In this document: positions 52,930 through 62,089 of the stretch, in pieces
How the letters are laid out: the number at the start of each line of letters is the position of its first letter
Position numbering within the stretch: position 1 is the stretch's first letter
The notes under the pieces: generated by a model
The model's input: the letters and a program-made list of their open reading frames with translations, nothing else
The model's database searches: none
Told to the model about the DNA's origin: nothing
Translations under genes and position numbers: made by a program
Assembly: GCA_009841235.1 (NCBI GenBank)
Contig: VXMH01000015.1
Location: 1 to 64,000 of the forward strand
Direction of reading: 5' to 3'
From: Caldilineaceae bacterium SB0661_bin_32
GTDB lineage: Bacteria > Chloroflexota > Anaerolineae > Caldilineales > Caldilineaceae
Length of the DNA: 64,000 bases

Positions 52930-54339
52930 CTATTTCTTTTCCTCGACCTCACGCGACTTGGCCTGGAGACGGCGGGCCGCGCTGGCATCGCCGATGTAGA
53001 GCGAGTCGTAGGCCTGTTGCGAACTGGTGAAAGGACCAACGCCTTTGAGACCGTGCCAGTCACCCTGGTGGTGGATCGGGTTCGGCAACCCGGTCTCCGC
53101 TTCACGTTTGGCCACCCAGGCGTCCAGCCGCGCAGTCAGGGCCGCCACGACGCCGGGCAGCTCGTCGGCAAGATTGCAGTTTTCCAACGGATCTTCGACC
53201 AGGTTGTAGAGCTCCACCGGCGGCTTGAAGTGGAAGTCCGGCTCGAGTGCCAGCATCAGTTTCCATTGGGGCGTGCGCCATCCGTGCTTGCGCATCCACG
53301 TACATTCGGTGATGTAGATCTCGCTCTCGTGGGAAGCGACCTGTCCATCAACCATCGGCAGGAGGGAGCGCCCGTCGAAGTCGATGCCGGCGTCGATGCC
53401 GGCCAGTTCGAGCAGAGTGGGCACGAGGTCCTTGTGCTGGTTGAAGCCGGAGACGCGGCGGTGGGCCGGCAACTTGGGCGGGTAGCGCAGCATCAGCGGC
53501 ACGTGCAGGACGTTGTCATAGATGCCGTGATGATCGAACCAGCACTCGTGATCGTAGAGTGTCTCGCCGTGGTCGCCGTTGATCGCCACGATAGTCTCGT
53601 CGAAGATCCCGTGCTCCTCCAGCGAGGTAAAGATAGACTGGATCGCAGCGTCCATGTAAGCGATTGAGCCGTCATATTGGGCGATGACATAGTCCTTGTC
53701 CGTGATGCCCGGCGGCAGCCAGGAGGCGAGAAAGTCGCGGAAGGGCTTGAAGGCGAGCACCGGCTCCATCGACTTGTTGCCCGGGTCGCACTCGTCACCG
53801 TGAAAGAACATGCGCTCGTACGGCTCAGGCGGCAGGTAGGGCGCATGGGGGTCCATGTGGCGCAGAAAGAGGAAAAACGGCTTGTCTTCCGCCACCATGC
53901 GATCGATGGCGGGTATCGCCTGTTCGTTCAGCAGCTGGGCCTTTGGCAGGCGGCCTTCCTCCCAGGAACCCCAGGCCGTATAGCTGAGATATTCGTCGAA
54001 GCCGCGGCTGCTGGGGTTGCCGTCGAAGCCGATGCAGATTGTGTGATAACCCTCGTCGCGCAAGATCTCGGCCAGCGTCTTCACCTCCGGGCGCAGCGGA
54101 CCCTGGTGGCGGAGGGCCACGACCTGGGTCGAGAAGACGTCCATGCCGGTCAGCATCGAGGCGTAGGCGCTGGTTGTGGGAATATGAGCGCTGAAAGTGT
54201 TCTCGAAAAGGACGCCCTGGGCGGCGAAGCGGTCCAGGTAGGGGCTGGTAAGCCGTTCGTATCCATAGCAACTCATGTGTTCGGCATGTAACGAGTCAAT
54301 GCCGAACAGGACGATATTCGGTTTTGCGTTCGATGCCAT
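52930..54339 (-). CDS. Sulfatase-fold hydrolase with Thr at the nucleophile position (paralogue)
   Basis: A 469-residue paralogue of the preceding protein, strongly similar along its length (PNIVLFGIDSLHAEHMSCYGYERL, FLFLRHMDPHAPYLPPEPYERMFFHGDECDPGNKSM, HKDLVPTLLELAGIDAGIDFDGRSLLPM). It has the same Asp15 and Thr55 (HIPTTSAYASMLTG) in place of the formylglycine Cys. AAGGAAAG precedes the ATG at 54339. The two genes look like a tandem duplication, transcribed in the same direction with 16 bp between them. A third, canonical sulfatase lies at 56099. Confidence 0.85.
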   Translation of the reverse strand: MASNAKPNIVLFGIDSLHAEHMSCYGYERLTSPYLDRFAAQGVLFENTFSAHIPTTSAYASMLTGMDVFSTQVVALRHQGPLRPEVKTLAEILRDEGYHTICIGFDGNPSSRGFDEYLSYTAWGSWEEGRLPKAQLLNEQAIPAIDRMVAEDKPFFLFLRHMDPHAPYLPPEPYERMFFHGDECDPGNKSMEPVLAFKPFRDFLASWLPPGITDKDYVIAQYDGSIAYMDAAIQSIFTSLEEHGIFDETIVAINGDHGETLYDHECWFDHHGIYDNVLHVPLMLRYPPKLPAHRRVSGFNQHKDLVPTLLELAGIDAGIDFDGRSLLPMVDGQVASHESEIYITECTWMRKHGWRTPQWKLMLALEPDFHFKPPVELYNLVEDPLENCNLADELPGVVAALTARLDAWVAKREAETGLPNPIHHQGDWHGLKGVGPFTSSQQAYDSLYIGDASAARRLQAKSREVEEKK

Positions 54340-54722
54340 CGTGCTTTCCTTCGCAGTTGGTGAACTGACGGGTCTTAATAGTGGAGCGCAGGAGCCAAAC
54401 CGGTACAGCAGCTGGCTCAAGAAAGTCTTCTGTATCGAGGTGGAGGATTCAACTCTGACAGTCGAAAACAACTGTTCCCGGCTCAGACCGGTTGAACCGT
54501 ACCACAACCCCCAATTCGCCGCAAGAATCTGCCCCAATATTCCTTGCAGATCTGCGCTGCGACGCGGAGGAAGACAGTTGTCCGATAGTGTCAGAACTGC
54601 CCGCAATTGCTCTTTGCTTGATGACTGTTTACAATGTTTCGTACGCCATTCCAAGCACAGGGCCCTCTGCCCCCGGTCTGCGAAAAGCCCGGTTGGTCAG
54701 ACCTGTGAAGGACTCTTTCTCC
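54340..54722. other. Divergent promoter region
   Basis: About 380 bases between the sulfatase-fold gene (minus strand) and the MFS gene (plus strand). Frames here are open on both strands but show no family resemblance and are not counted as genes. It must carry at least the MFS promoter and that of the sulfatase-fold pair; I see no clear boxes. Confidence 0.5.
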
Positions 54723-56024
54723 ATGATACCGATGTCCCGCGTTCAGCGGCGGCTTATCATCACGCTTTTCGTCGTCAGCAGCCTGAACAGTGCAGCGATG
54801 ATCGCCAGTTTTGTTCTGACCCCCATCATTTCCTACTCCCTTAGCGGCCGCGTACAACTGATCGGTCTTCCCAACGCCCTGTCGATGGTTGGGCGGGCCG
54901 GCGCCGGCTACCCGTTGGGCTGGCTGCTGGACAAAGCGGGCCGGCGCATCGGGCTGGCCGTGGGCCTCTCCTTTGTGATCTTCGGAATGCTCGTTTCGGC
55001 GTCCGCAATCAGCGCCGGATCACTGCTATTCTTTCTCGGAGGCGCCATCTTGCTGGGCGTAGGCCGGGCCGCTCTGGAGCAGACACGCTACGCCGCGGCC
55101 GAGATCTTTCCGCTGGCGCAACAGGCCAAGGTGATCGGGCTCATCGTGTTCGCTGGCACCGTGGGGGCCGTAGGCGGCCCGCTTCTGGTGGAACCGGCGG
55201 TCGGCGTGGCCAGAGAGCAGGGATTCCATGAGCATGTAGGGCCATTCTGGATTGGCGCGGCATTGATGGTTGTTGCACTGATACTACTGCTGGTGGCGCT
55301 GCGGCCTGACCCGAAAGAGCTGGCCGCGCTGGTTACCCGGGAAGAAAGCGGCGCAAAGGCAGCGGAGGGGTCAGAGGACGACTCGCTCGATACCCAGGTA
55401 GGAAGCGAGGAGGCTCCCAGGGGGCTGAGGCAGGTCGTGCACCTGCTCAAGTTGCCGGACGTACAGCTGGCAATGGCGGCGATGGCGATCGGCCAATTGG
55501 TCATGACGTTGCTGATGGTTGTGACGCCGCTCCACATGAACCGCGCCGACTACAAGGCGGATGCAATTTCCTACGTGCTGATGGCGCACACGCTGGGAAT
55601 GTTCGGTCTCTCGGGCCTCAGCGGCTGGCTGGCTGGGCGGGTAGGCCGGGTGCCGATGATCTTCGCCGGAGCGCTCGTGCAAGTACTGGCGGCGATCATG
55701 ATGCCGCTCTCGACGGAGCTTCCGGTTCTGTTCGTCTCACTCTTTCTGCTCGGTCTGGGGTGGAACTTCAGCTATATCGCAGGCTCCTCGCTGCTGTCGG
55801 CTGCGCTGGAAGGCTCGCGGCAGCGGGGGCGCGTGCAGGGCATCAACGAAGCGATGGTGGCGATCGCCTCTGCCTGCGGCAGTCTGGGGACCGGCGGCAT
55901 CTATTCGGTCAGCGGAGTCGTGGCTGTGGCCGTGAGCGGCGTATTCTTCTCGGCGGCCCTGGGCGCCCTCGCGCTCTGGTTGGGGCGGCAACACCTGTTT
56001 GCCCTGGCCACGGAACGGGGCTAG
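54723..56024 (+). CDS. MFS transporter
   Basis: A 433-residue major facilitator with about 12 hydrophobic segments. GRAGAGYPLGWLLDKAGRRIGLAVG holds the loop 2-3 motif (G-x-x-x-D-x-x-G-R-R). A long charged central loop (about residues 196-240, TREESGAKAAEGSEDDSLDTQVGSEEA) separates two halves. The start ATG 54723 has AAGGA about 10 nt upstream. It is divergent from the sulfatase-fold pair and convergent to the sulfatase at 56099, suggesting uptake or export of a released small molecule. Substrate unknown. Confidence 0.9.
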   Translation: MIPMSRVQRRLIITLFVVSSLNSAAMIASFVLTPIISYSLSGRVQLIGLPNALSMVGRAGAGYPLGWLLDKAGRRIGLAVGLSFVIFGMLVSASAISAGSLLFFLGGAILLGVGRAALEQTRYAAAEIFPLAQQAKVIGLIVFAGTVGAVGGPLLVEPAVGVAREQGFHEHVGPFWIGAALMVVALILLLVALRPDPKELAALVTREESGAKAAEGSEDDSLDTQVGSEEAPRGLRQVVHLLKLPDVQLAMAAMAIGQLVMTLLMVVTPLHMNRADYKADAISYVLMAHTLGMFGLSGLSGWLAGRVGRVPMIFAGALVQVLAAIMMPLSTELPVLFVSLFLLGLGWNFSYIAGSSLLSAALEGSRQRGRVQGINEAMVAIASACGSLGTGGIYSVSGVVAVAVSGVFFSAALGALALWLGRQHLFALATERG

Positions 56025-56098
56025 GGCCTCGAATTCCTCAGTTTTCGAATTCAGTTCATTGGCAAAATCCACATATAGCTTTAGTAAGGGTTACGGCT

Positions 56099-57526
56099 TC
56101 ACTGCCGCCAGGTTCCGGCCGCGGTTGGATGATCGTAGGGCTGGTCGGCCACGCGTGCCTGCAGGCGGTGCAGCTCACCGGTCAGCTCCTCCACTACGCC
56201 GGCGTAGGCCGGATCATGGTAGACGTTGTTCAGTTCAAAGGGGTCGGCATCGAGGTCGAAGAGCTCCCACTCCGGCTCCTTGGACTCGTCGATGACGCCC
56301 GGCTGGTCCAATCCGTCTGCGTAGTAGTAGATCAGTTTGTAGCGCAGCGTGCGCACGCCGTAGTGGGCGTAGACGTGGTGGTGTGCCAGGTGCATCCAGT
56401 AGCGGTAGTACATCGACGTCTGCCAACCGTCCGGCGCTTCGCCCGTAAGTAGGGGGTAGAAGCTGGTCCCCTGGAAATGGTCCGGAATTTTGACGCCGGC
56501 GTACTCGAGCAGCGTAGGCGTGAAGTCGACGTTTAGAACCATCTGATCGTTGACCGCCCCCGCAGCCACCGCACGCGGATAGCGGATGAGCAGCGGCATC
56601 CGCAGCGACTCCTCGTACATGAAGCGCTTGTCATACCAGCCGTGGTCGCCCAGGAAAAAGCCCTGGTCGGACGTGTAGACGACGATGGTGTTCTCCGCCA
56701 GCCCTTCCTCTTCCAGGTAGTCGAGCAGGCGGCCGACGTTGTCATCGATGGAAGCGACGCAGCGGAGATAGTCCTTGATGTAGCGCTGGTACTTCCACTT
56801 CTTTTCCTCCTCCGGGGTCAGCCCCTCCGGCGTCGGCTGCTTGAGATCGGTCAGAGTCATATCGCGATCAATGCGCATCTTGGCCGCGGCGGCCGCGGCG
56901 GCGCGGTTGCTGTAGTCGTCGTTGAAAGTCTCCGGGTAGGGGATCTCTTCGTCCTCATACATCAAGGCATGCTTCTCGTCAGGCTCCCAGGCGCGATGGG
57001 GCGCCTTGTGGTGGCACATAAGCATGAACGGCCGCTCCGGATCGCGCGCCCGGAGCCAGTCCAGCGAGAAATCAGTGGTCAGGTCGGTGACGTAGCCGGG
57101 AAAGACCTTCCGCTCGCCCATCTCGATCATTTCGGGGTCGTGGTAGAGGCCCTGGCCCGGCAGCACGTTCCAATAGTCAAATCCGGTCGGATCGTTGACA
57201 CCGCCATGGCCCAGATGCCATTTGCCGACGATGGCGGTCTGGTATCCTGCCGCCTGCAGCAACTTGGGCATGGTCACCTGCCGGCCATCGAGGGTCGAAG
57301 AAAGCGTTGTCACGCCATTGATATGGTTGTACGTGCCGGTCAGGATGACGGCGCGGCTGGGCGTGCAGATCGAGTTGGTGCAGAAGCAGTTGTTGAAGCG
57401 CATGCCCCCGTCGGCGATGCGGTCGAGATGCGGTGTACGGTTTATGCGGCTGCCGTAGCAGCTCATGGCGTGTGAGGCGTGGTCGTCCGACATGATAAAG
57501 AGGATATTCGGGCGCGAGTCGGGCAT
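56099..57526 (-). CDS. Sulfatase (formylglycine type)
   Basis: A 475-residue arylsulfatase-like enzyme. The metal pair Asp14-Asp15 (FIMSDDHASHAMSCYG) and the formylglycine motif Cys54-Thr-Pro-Ser-Arg58 (SICTPSRAVILTG) are intact, and FMLMCHHKAPHRAWEPDEKH and the C-terminal TSDQGFFLGDHGWYDKRFMYEESLRMPLLIRYP region complete the site. No signal peptide is seen. It would need a formylglycine-generating enzyme from elsewhere. AAGGAC precedes the ATG at 57526. The closest relatives are N-sulfoglucosamine-type or choline-type sulfatases, but the substrate cannot be fixed. Confidence 0.92.
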   Translation of the reverse strand: MPDSRPNILFIMSDDHASHAMSCYGSRINRTPHLDRIADGGMRFNNCFCTNSICTPSRAVILTGTYNHINGVTTLSSTLDGRQVTMPKLLQAAGYQTAIVGKWHLGHGGVNDPTGFDYWNVLPGQGLYHDPEMIEMGERKVFPGYVTDLTTDFSLDWLRARDPERPFMLMCHHKAPHRAWEPDEKHALMYEDEEIPYPETFNDDYSNRAAAAAAAKMRIDRDMTLTDLKQPTPEGLTPEEEKKWKYQRYIKDYLRCVASIDDNVGRLLDYLEEEGLAENTIVVYTSDQGFFLGDHGWYDKRFMYEESLRMPLLIRYPRAVAAGAVNDQMVLNVDFTPTLLEYAGVKIPDHFQGTSFYPLLTGEAPDGWQTSMYYRYWMHLAHHHVYAHYGVRTLRYKLIYYYADGLDQPGVIDESKEPEWELFDLDADPFELNNVYHDPAYAGVVEELTGELHRLQARVADQPYDHPTAAGTWRQ

Positions 57527-57780
57527 ATCAAGTCCTTTTGGAATCTCGTTCCTGGTGTGACGTGTAGTCTGCGGAGCCGCTGATTCTATCGGTTCATTGT
57601 AATCGACGGGAGATACGGTGATAGGCCCGGCCATGCTATCAGACATCAAATATGAGGTCAAGCAGTAAGGCTTGAACGCCATTCTGTGCTCTTGCGGCGA
57701 GGTCCATATTCAGGTAGGTTGTGTGAGTTGGACCTGATTCAAACGGCACAGGCCGGGGCATCTGCCGAAAGAGAGTATAT

Positions 57781-58099
57781 ATGTCTGAACAGTCAGTATT
57801 GCGTCACGTCGTCCTGTTTCAGTTCAAAGACGGAACGCCGGATGAGAACGTGCGCGAAATCGAGGACGCGTTCCGGGCCTTGCCCGGCAAGATCGACGTG
57901 ATCCAGGATTTTGAGTGGGGAACGGACGTGAGCGTCGAGGGCAAGGCAGAGGGATTTACCCCACTGCTTCTTCGTCACGTTCGCCAGCGAGGCCGACCGC
58001 GACGCCTACCTGCCCCACCCCGATCACACGGCCTTTGGCGCGGTGCTGCGTCCCCACCTCGAAAAGGTCCTGGTCGTAGATTACTGGCAGAGGAGATGA
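57781..58099 (+). pseudogene. Dabb (stress-responsive A/B barrel) protein with frameshift
   Basis: A single Dabb ferredoxin-like domain. The first 60 residues (LRHVVLFQFKDGTPDENVREIEDAF, then DFEWGTDVSVEGKAEGFT) are in one frame; the rest (HCFFVTFASEADRDAYLPHP...RPHLEKVLVVDYW) is in the next frame. The shift occurs at the CCCC run at 57959-57962 (one extra C). Removing one C restores a complete protein of about 105 residues ending at 58099. Either a sequencing error or a recent mutation; a programmed shift is less likely. Confidence 0.85.
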
Positions 58100-58132
58100 A
58101 CTGTGCCGGCGGCGGCGGAACGCGCGGACGTT

Positions 58133-60163
58133 CTAGCCCAGGGCAATCTCCACGATCTGGCGCCCTTCCACCTTGGGCACGGTGAAGTTAAGCCGTCCTT
58201 GCGCCTCGCTGAATGCCAGCGCCTCTCCGTCGGGGACGCAGCGCACACCGGCGACCTGTCCGGGTAACTTCAGGCTCACGTCGACATCGTACAGGGGCAG
58301 CACGTCCTCAATCACGTCGAAATCCTGGCCGCGGCGTTCCGGGACGTAGTGGAGCAAATGCAGGACGAGCCTAGCCTGGTCATTCTGCTCGTTCAGCGCG
58401 GTCAGCATTCCCGTCGGGCCCCCGTGCCGTAGAATGGGGTCCGGCAGAAGCATGTCCAGGGCGTTCAGAAGCAGCTGCTTGCACCAGTGGGGCGCGTTGC
58501 GGTGGTACTGGCGAAAGATGGGATGGGCGAAGTAGATGACGTCTCCCGTGCGTGCGGCCGCGGGCGCGCCGAGTTCGCCGCTGCTAGGCGTCTGCCGGTG
58601 TGAGCAGAAGTGCTGCCAGGTCCGGTCAAAGTAGGCGGGAACCACCCTGGCAAGAACCTCCGCGTCCTCCCCGGCTGAAATTTCCAACCCGCGCATATAC
58701 ATGACATATTCGGTCGGCCGCAGGCCCCCGGCAAGCGGTTTCTCCGCGCGCAAATAATCAACGTAGTCCCCGCTGTGAAAGTGGCGGCCCCGCACAGGAC
58801 CGCCGTTGGCGTCAACCGGTCCTTCACCGATCTTGCGGACGCCCCAGCCTGGCAAAGCGAAGTCGACCAGGTCGGGCGTGAGTCCGGACTCGAATGAGGC
58901 GATAAGCTTACCGCCGCCGGCAATGTACTCGGAAACTTTGCGGGCGAGTTTTTCGTCCAGGGTCACCGCGTCGGGCAGGATGAGCACGCGGTAGCCGTCC
59001 CAACCGGTCTCGCTGTCGACGACGTCGAACTGGTGCCCGCCTTCCTGCAGCATGCGCACGGCGCCGACCGTCTCCGCGGTCAGCCGCTCGCCTGTAAACT
59101 CCTCCAATGTGAAGACGCCGATATCCGTCAAGGGGCTGACGCCGCGGCACCACGGCTCCCTGCGCGCCACCTCGCGGTAGACCGGCCCGACGAGGTCGTA
59201 GGTGGCCCGGTCGAGCCGGCCGGTGGGATGCAGCTGGTCGCCGATAGAGCATTTGGCGTTGAGGGCGAGCATCTGAAAACATTCGAACTGGAGAGCGGCC
59301 TCGTTCTTGTAGGACTGGAAGTCACCCCAGGCCGTATGGAATTTGCCGGTCATGCCAAGGCTGTCGTGGCCGGTTGTGCGTGCGTATCGCTGCGAGAGCG
59401 GGAAGTGCATGTAGCCCCAGCCTCCCGAGGGCAGCGATTCGAGTTCCCAGTGGCTGTAGGTCTCCCCGGCGGCGCGCTGGCGCGGGCCGACGTGGCCGGA
59501 GTTGTAGAAGATGGTGCAGTCCTGGCTGTGGCTGCGTACATGTGCGGACATCGCACGCTTGAAGCGGTCGGTTACGCCTTGGCCGAATGCCTGGCGGTCG
59601 GCGTCGCTGGCAGGGTCGATGCCCCGTGCCAGCATCTCATGCCGGCAGGCAGGGCAGGAGCAGTCCTGGTCCTGGACGATGTCGAAGAAGAGGCCGTCAA
59701 CTGCGGGGAGGCAGGCGAACATATCGTCGACGTGGGCTCTGAGAAAGTCGACGTAGGGCGTGTTGAGGCAGAGCTTCGCATAGAAACCCGCTTCGTAGGG
59801 CTTCTGTCCCTGAATGGAACCGTCGGCGGCTACCTGCAGCCACTGCGGCTGTTTCTGGGTGGTATAGTAGTCCCATTGGATTGTCGTGTAGATGGGTACG
59901 CGAATCTCGCGGGCGTGCGCAGCTTCGATCTGCTCTTTCAACAGGTTGCACTGCAGGTGGGGATGCCGCCGCTCCGGGTGGGCATGAGTATCGTAGAAGA
60001 TCATGCCGTGATGGCCGCGGGCAAAGCAGGTGATGGAGTCGACGTGGGCGTCTATCAGTTGCTGAGCCCATGCCCCGGCGTCGAACTCTCCGCCGATGTT
60101 GGTGATCTGTTCGCTGGTATGGAAGTCGAGGTGGATCTGGCGGTAGCGGAGGAAGTCAGACAT
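58133..60163 (-). CDS. Putative glycoside hydrolase with TIM-barrel and trimerisation-like domain
   Basis: A 676-residue protein resembling the uncharacterised alpha-L-fucosidase/beta-galactosidase-like families (GHL6 style). The first about 330 residues form a TIM-barrel-like part with VDSITCFARGHHGMIFYDT, PIYTTIQWDYYTTQ, VDGLFFDIVQDQDC (Asp on a strand as for a nucleophile) and a Cys cluster CSCPACRHEML. The following part (DIGVFTLEEFTGERL...GWDGYRVLILPDAVTLDEKL...EYIAGGGKLIASFE) is a flavodoxin-like fold as in the beta-galactosidase trimerisation domain, and a beta-rich C-terminus closes it. It starts 1 bp from the stop of the PhyH gene upstream, indicating one operon. No signal peptide. 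Confidence 0.8.
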   Translation of the reverse strand: MSDFLRYRQIHLDFHTSEQITNIGGEFDAGAWAQQLIDAHVDSITCFARGHHGMIFYDTHAHPERRHPHLQCNLLKEQIEAAHAREIRVPIYTTIQWDYYTTQKQPQWLQVAADGSIQGQKPYEAGFYAKLCLNTPYVDFLRAHVDDMFACLPAVDGLFFDIVQDQDCSCPACRHEMLARGIDPASDADRQAFGQGVTDRFKRAMSAHVRSHSQDCTIFYNSGHVGPRQRAAGETYSHWELESLPSGGWGYMHFPLSQRYARTTGHDSLGMTGKFHTAWGDFQSYKNEAALQFECFQMLALNAKCSIGDQLHPTGRLDRATYDLVGPVYREVARREPWCRGVSPLTDIGVFTLEEFTGERLTAETVGAVRMLQEGGHQFDVVDSETGWDGYRVLILPDAVTLDEKLARKVSEYIAGGGKLIASFESGLTPDLVDFALPGWGVRKIGEGPVDANGGPVRGRHFHSGDYVDYLRAEKPLAGGLRPTEYVMYMRGLEISAGEDAEVLARVVPAYFDRTWQHFCSHRQTPSSGELGAPAAARTGDVIYFAHPIFRQYHRNAPHWCKQLLLNALDMLLPDPILRHGGPTGMLTALNEQNDQARLVLHLLHYVPERRGQDFDVIEDVLPLYDVDVSLKLPGQVAGVRCVPDGEALAFSEAQGRLNFTVPKVEGRQIVEIALG

Positions 60164-60164
60164 T

Positions 60165-60995
60165 TTACGAGGCCCAACAACCTTCGGAGTAGGCCTGGCG
60201 CAGGAAGAGCTTCTTACGGGCCGGGTTGGCGCGGGCTATCCATTCAGCGGGAATCTCTTGCGTGTGACGATGGGGCGGGCCCGCCTCTTTGAAGATATCG
60301 ATGTTGAAGATTCGGTAGGGCTGTTGAGAGCCTGCGGGCTTGGGTTCGACGCCGTGGAAGATACGAGCGTTGATGTAGACCATGCTGCCCGGCGGCAGCT
60401 CCAGGCGCTTCTCCTTGAGCGGTCGGCCCGCTTCGGCGTCAAATTCTCCGGCGAGCATTCTGTCCGGTGTGGCGTCCTCGGTCGGCGCGACGCGGTGGCT
60501 GCCTGGGATAACTTTCAGGTTGCGGTCGCCAAGTGAGAAGCCGTTGAGGTAGTAGAGAATCTGGACATAGTACTTGTCGCGTTCGGCCAGGTTGACGGGG
60601 TTCTCATGCTTCCAGTGATGATGGTCCTGGTGATAGCGGAGAGGACCGATCCCGCGCGGCGCGATGTTCAGGGCGGAGTGGCAGTAGTGGTAATCGTCGC
60701 CGATGGTGGCGCGCAGCAGGGAGGTGATAAATGGATCGTCGATCAACTGGTCTGAGTAGGGCCCGCGGTCGTTCCATGGGCGGATAAAGTAGGCTTTGGG
60801 TTCGCCTTGATGGCTAGGCAGCTGCCGGACGTAGTCGCGCACCTGATCGAGTCCCTCGATCTCCTCGATGAGGGCTTCCCTGGCATGGTCGGTGAAGACG
60901 TTGGGATAGGCGATGTAGCCGTCGTTGTGGAACGAGTCGATATCGGCCTGGGTCGGACCGGGGATGCGGAAGAGAGAGTGCAGGTCTGTTGCCAT
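60165..60995 (-). CDS. Phytanoyl-CoA dioxygenase (PhyH) family oxygenase
   Basis: A 276-residue Fe(II)/2-oxoglutarate oxygenase. The triad is His122-Gln-Asp124 (LRYHQDHHHW) and distal His214 (ARIFHGVEPKPAGS), with YRIFNIDIF carrying the 2-oxoglutarate Arg. AAAGGAGG precedes the ATG at 60995; the frame upstream to 61103 has no family resemblance. It is the first gene of a two-gene unit with the glycosidase-like protein, with 1 bp between them. The pairing suggests oxidation of a group attached to the glycoside or of its aglycone (inference). Confidence 0.92.
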   Translation of the reverse strand: MATDLHSLFRIPGPTQADIDSFHNDGYIAYPNVFTDHAREALIEEIEGLDQVRDYVRQLPSHQGEPKAYFIRPWNDRGPYSDQLIDDPFITSLLRATIGDDYHYCHSALNIAPRGIGPLRYHQDHHHWKHENPVNLAERDKYYVQILYYLNGFSLGDRNLKVIPGSHRVAPTEDATPDRMLAGEFDAEAGRPLKEKRLELPPGSMVYINARIFHGVEPKPAGSQQPYRIFNIDIFKEAGPPHRHTQEIPAEWIARANPARKKLFLRQAYSEGCWAS

Positions 60996-61273
60996 GTGCG
61001 GGCCTCCTTTGGTCTGAACTGTAGCACACGGATTGAACGATAACAAGGTTATTGGATCCCACAAATCGTTCCAGCACTTCATTGCGGGCCTGAGATGATC
61101 CATAGCCGCAGCCCTCTCAATTGGTAAACTGAGAAGGCATGAGCCCCCTCCCCTTCGGGGCGGATTCCCGTTTTCAAATAGACTTGCAGTGGGGTGAAAT
61201 GGCTGCCCTTGATCCTTAGAGGAGGTTATCCAGGACTAAGACTTCCAAGTCCTCAAGACGCCGAAAATCGTCA

Positions 61274-61489
61274 TCATTCGTCTCTGAAATAAGACTCGAC
61301 CTCCTCCGCAGTTTTGAAGAGTCGTTGTCCTGGGGCCTCTTTCAAGATATCAACTGCAGACCGCCGATCTGAGCCTGATGAGTGAAGGATTACCATATTA
61401 ACAGATTCGCCAACGGGAAGCTTCTCATCGGCGACTTCTATCCTACCACCGGGCAACACAGTCGTCGTCAAGTGAAGCGCCTTCTGCAT
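61274..61489 (-). CDS. Short antitoxin-like hypothetical protein
   Basis: A 71-residue protein, MQKALHLTTTVLPGGRIEV at the start, DEKLPVGESVNMVIL in the middle and an acidic C-terminus (ILKEAPGQRLFKTAEEVESYF). It resembles the many small beta-rich orphan antitoxin-like proteins found next to PIN toxins. No toxin gene is beside it. A GGGGGA-type ribosome site lies upstream of the ATG. Could be a relic of a toxin-antitoxin pair or a stand-alone regulator. Confidence 0.6.
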   Translation of the reverse strand: MQKALHLTTTVLPGGRIEVADEKLPVGESVNMVILHSSGSDRRSAVDILKEAPGQRLFKTAEEVESYFRDE

Positions 61490-61897
61490 GGTCCATGTCC
61501 CCCTTCCAGAAATGAACGAACTCTGGGTTGAAAGTCCTGCTTATCTTCCCGGGCACGCCGTCAGTATATGGCAGGCAAGGATATGAAGGCAAGATACCGT
61601 TGAAAGCTTTCGGTCCCCCAACGTCAATGGACCATTTGCCACGAGTCCTGGTACAGTTTTGTCTCAAGGACTACTGCTGTCCGCTAGATTCCGCGCCAGC
61701 GTTTCCAACGGGGAATCCTCATCGGGACAGTCAGCGTTGTAACCACAGGCGGACGCAAAAACAGCGTTGAGCGCGGCGTGTTAGTGCATGTCAGATACTC
61801 GTAGGCATTATCCCTCGGGCAGGGGGACTGGCGAGACAAGAGAGCATCCTGCTGCGAGTGCGGAGAGACAGACAAGAATCAGTGTCCTCATTACCCT
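61490..61897. other. Intergenic region, likely decayed
   Basis: About 400 bases without a convincing gene. Frames of 60-75 codons are open on the minus strand but have no family features or ribosome sites. Composition is less GC-rich than the rest of the window. Confidence 0.45.
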
Positions 61898-62089
61898 TCA
61901 CCCTGGAAATCTTACAGATGGATCAAACAACATGAACATATAGGTGACAAATTCGAGGGTCGGTCCCAAAATCATGTGCAGAACAACAAGGTTTGATGTT
62001 GGCACGCCAAGCAGCGTCATGATTTCAAAGGCGATACCCAGACTAAAAATGAAAATCAGGTAGATCGTGTCAAGAATTCCTTGCAACAT
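61898..62089 (-). CDS. Small two-helix membrane protein
   Basis: A 63-residue protein with two hydrophobic stretches (IYLIFIFSLGIAFEIMTLLG and NLVVLHMILGPTLEFVTYMF). AGGAG with good spacing (10 nt) precedes the ATG, which supports it as a real gene. No homologous family comes to mind. Confidence 0.55.
   Translation of the reverse strand: MLQGILDTIYLIFIFSLGIAFEIMTLLGVPTSNLVVLHMILGPTLEFVTYMFMLFDPSVRFPG

Noticed and set aside
54340..54654. N-terminal extension of the sulfatase-fold protein to 54654
   Set aside because: The ribosome site and family-like sequence begin at 54339; the extension is low-complexity and lies in a divergent promoter region.
59033..60292. Long open frame on the plus strand, 419 codons
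   Set aside because: It is antisense to the glycosidase-like protein and PhyH genes, with no recognisable motif or ribosome site.
61443..61667. 74-codon minus-strand frame
   Set aside because: It has no ribosome site, overlaps the start of the 71-residue ORF, and has no family-like features.
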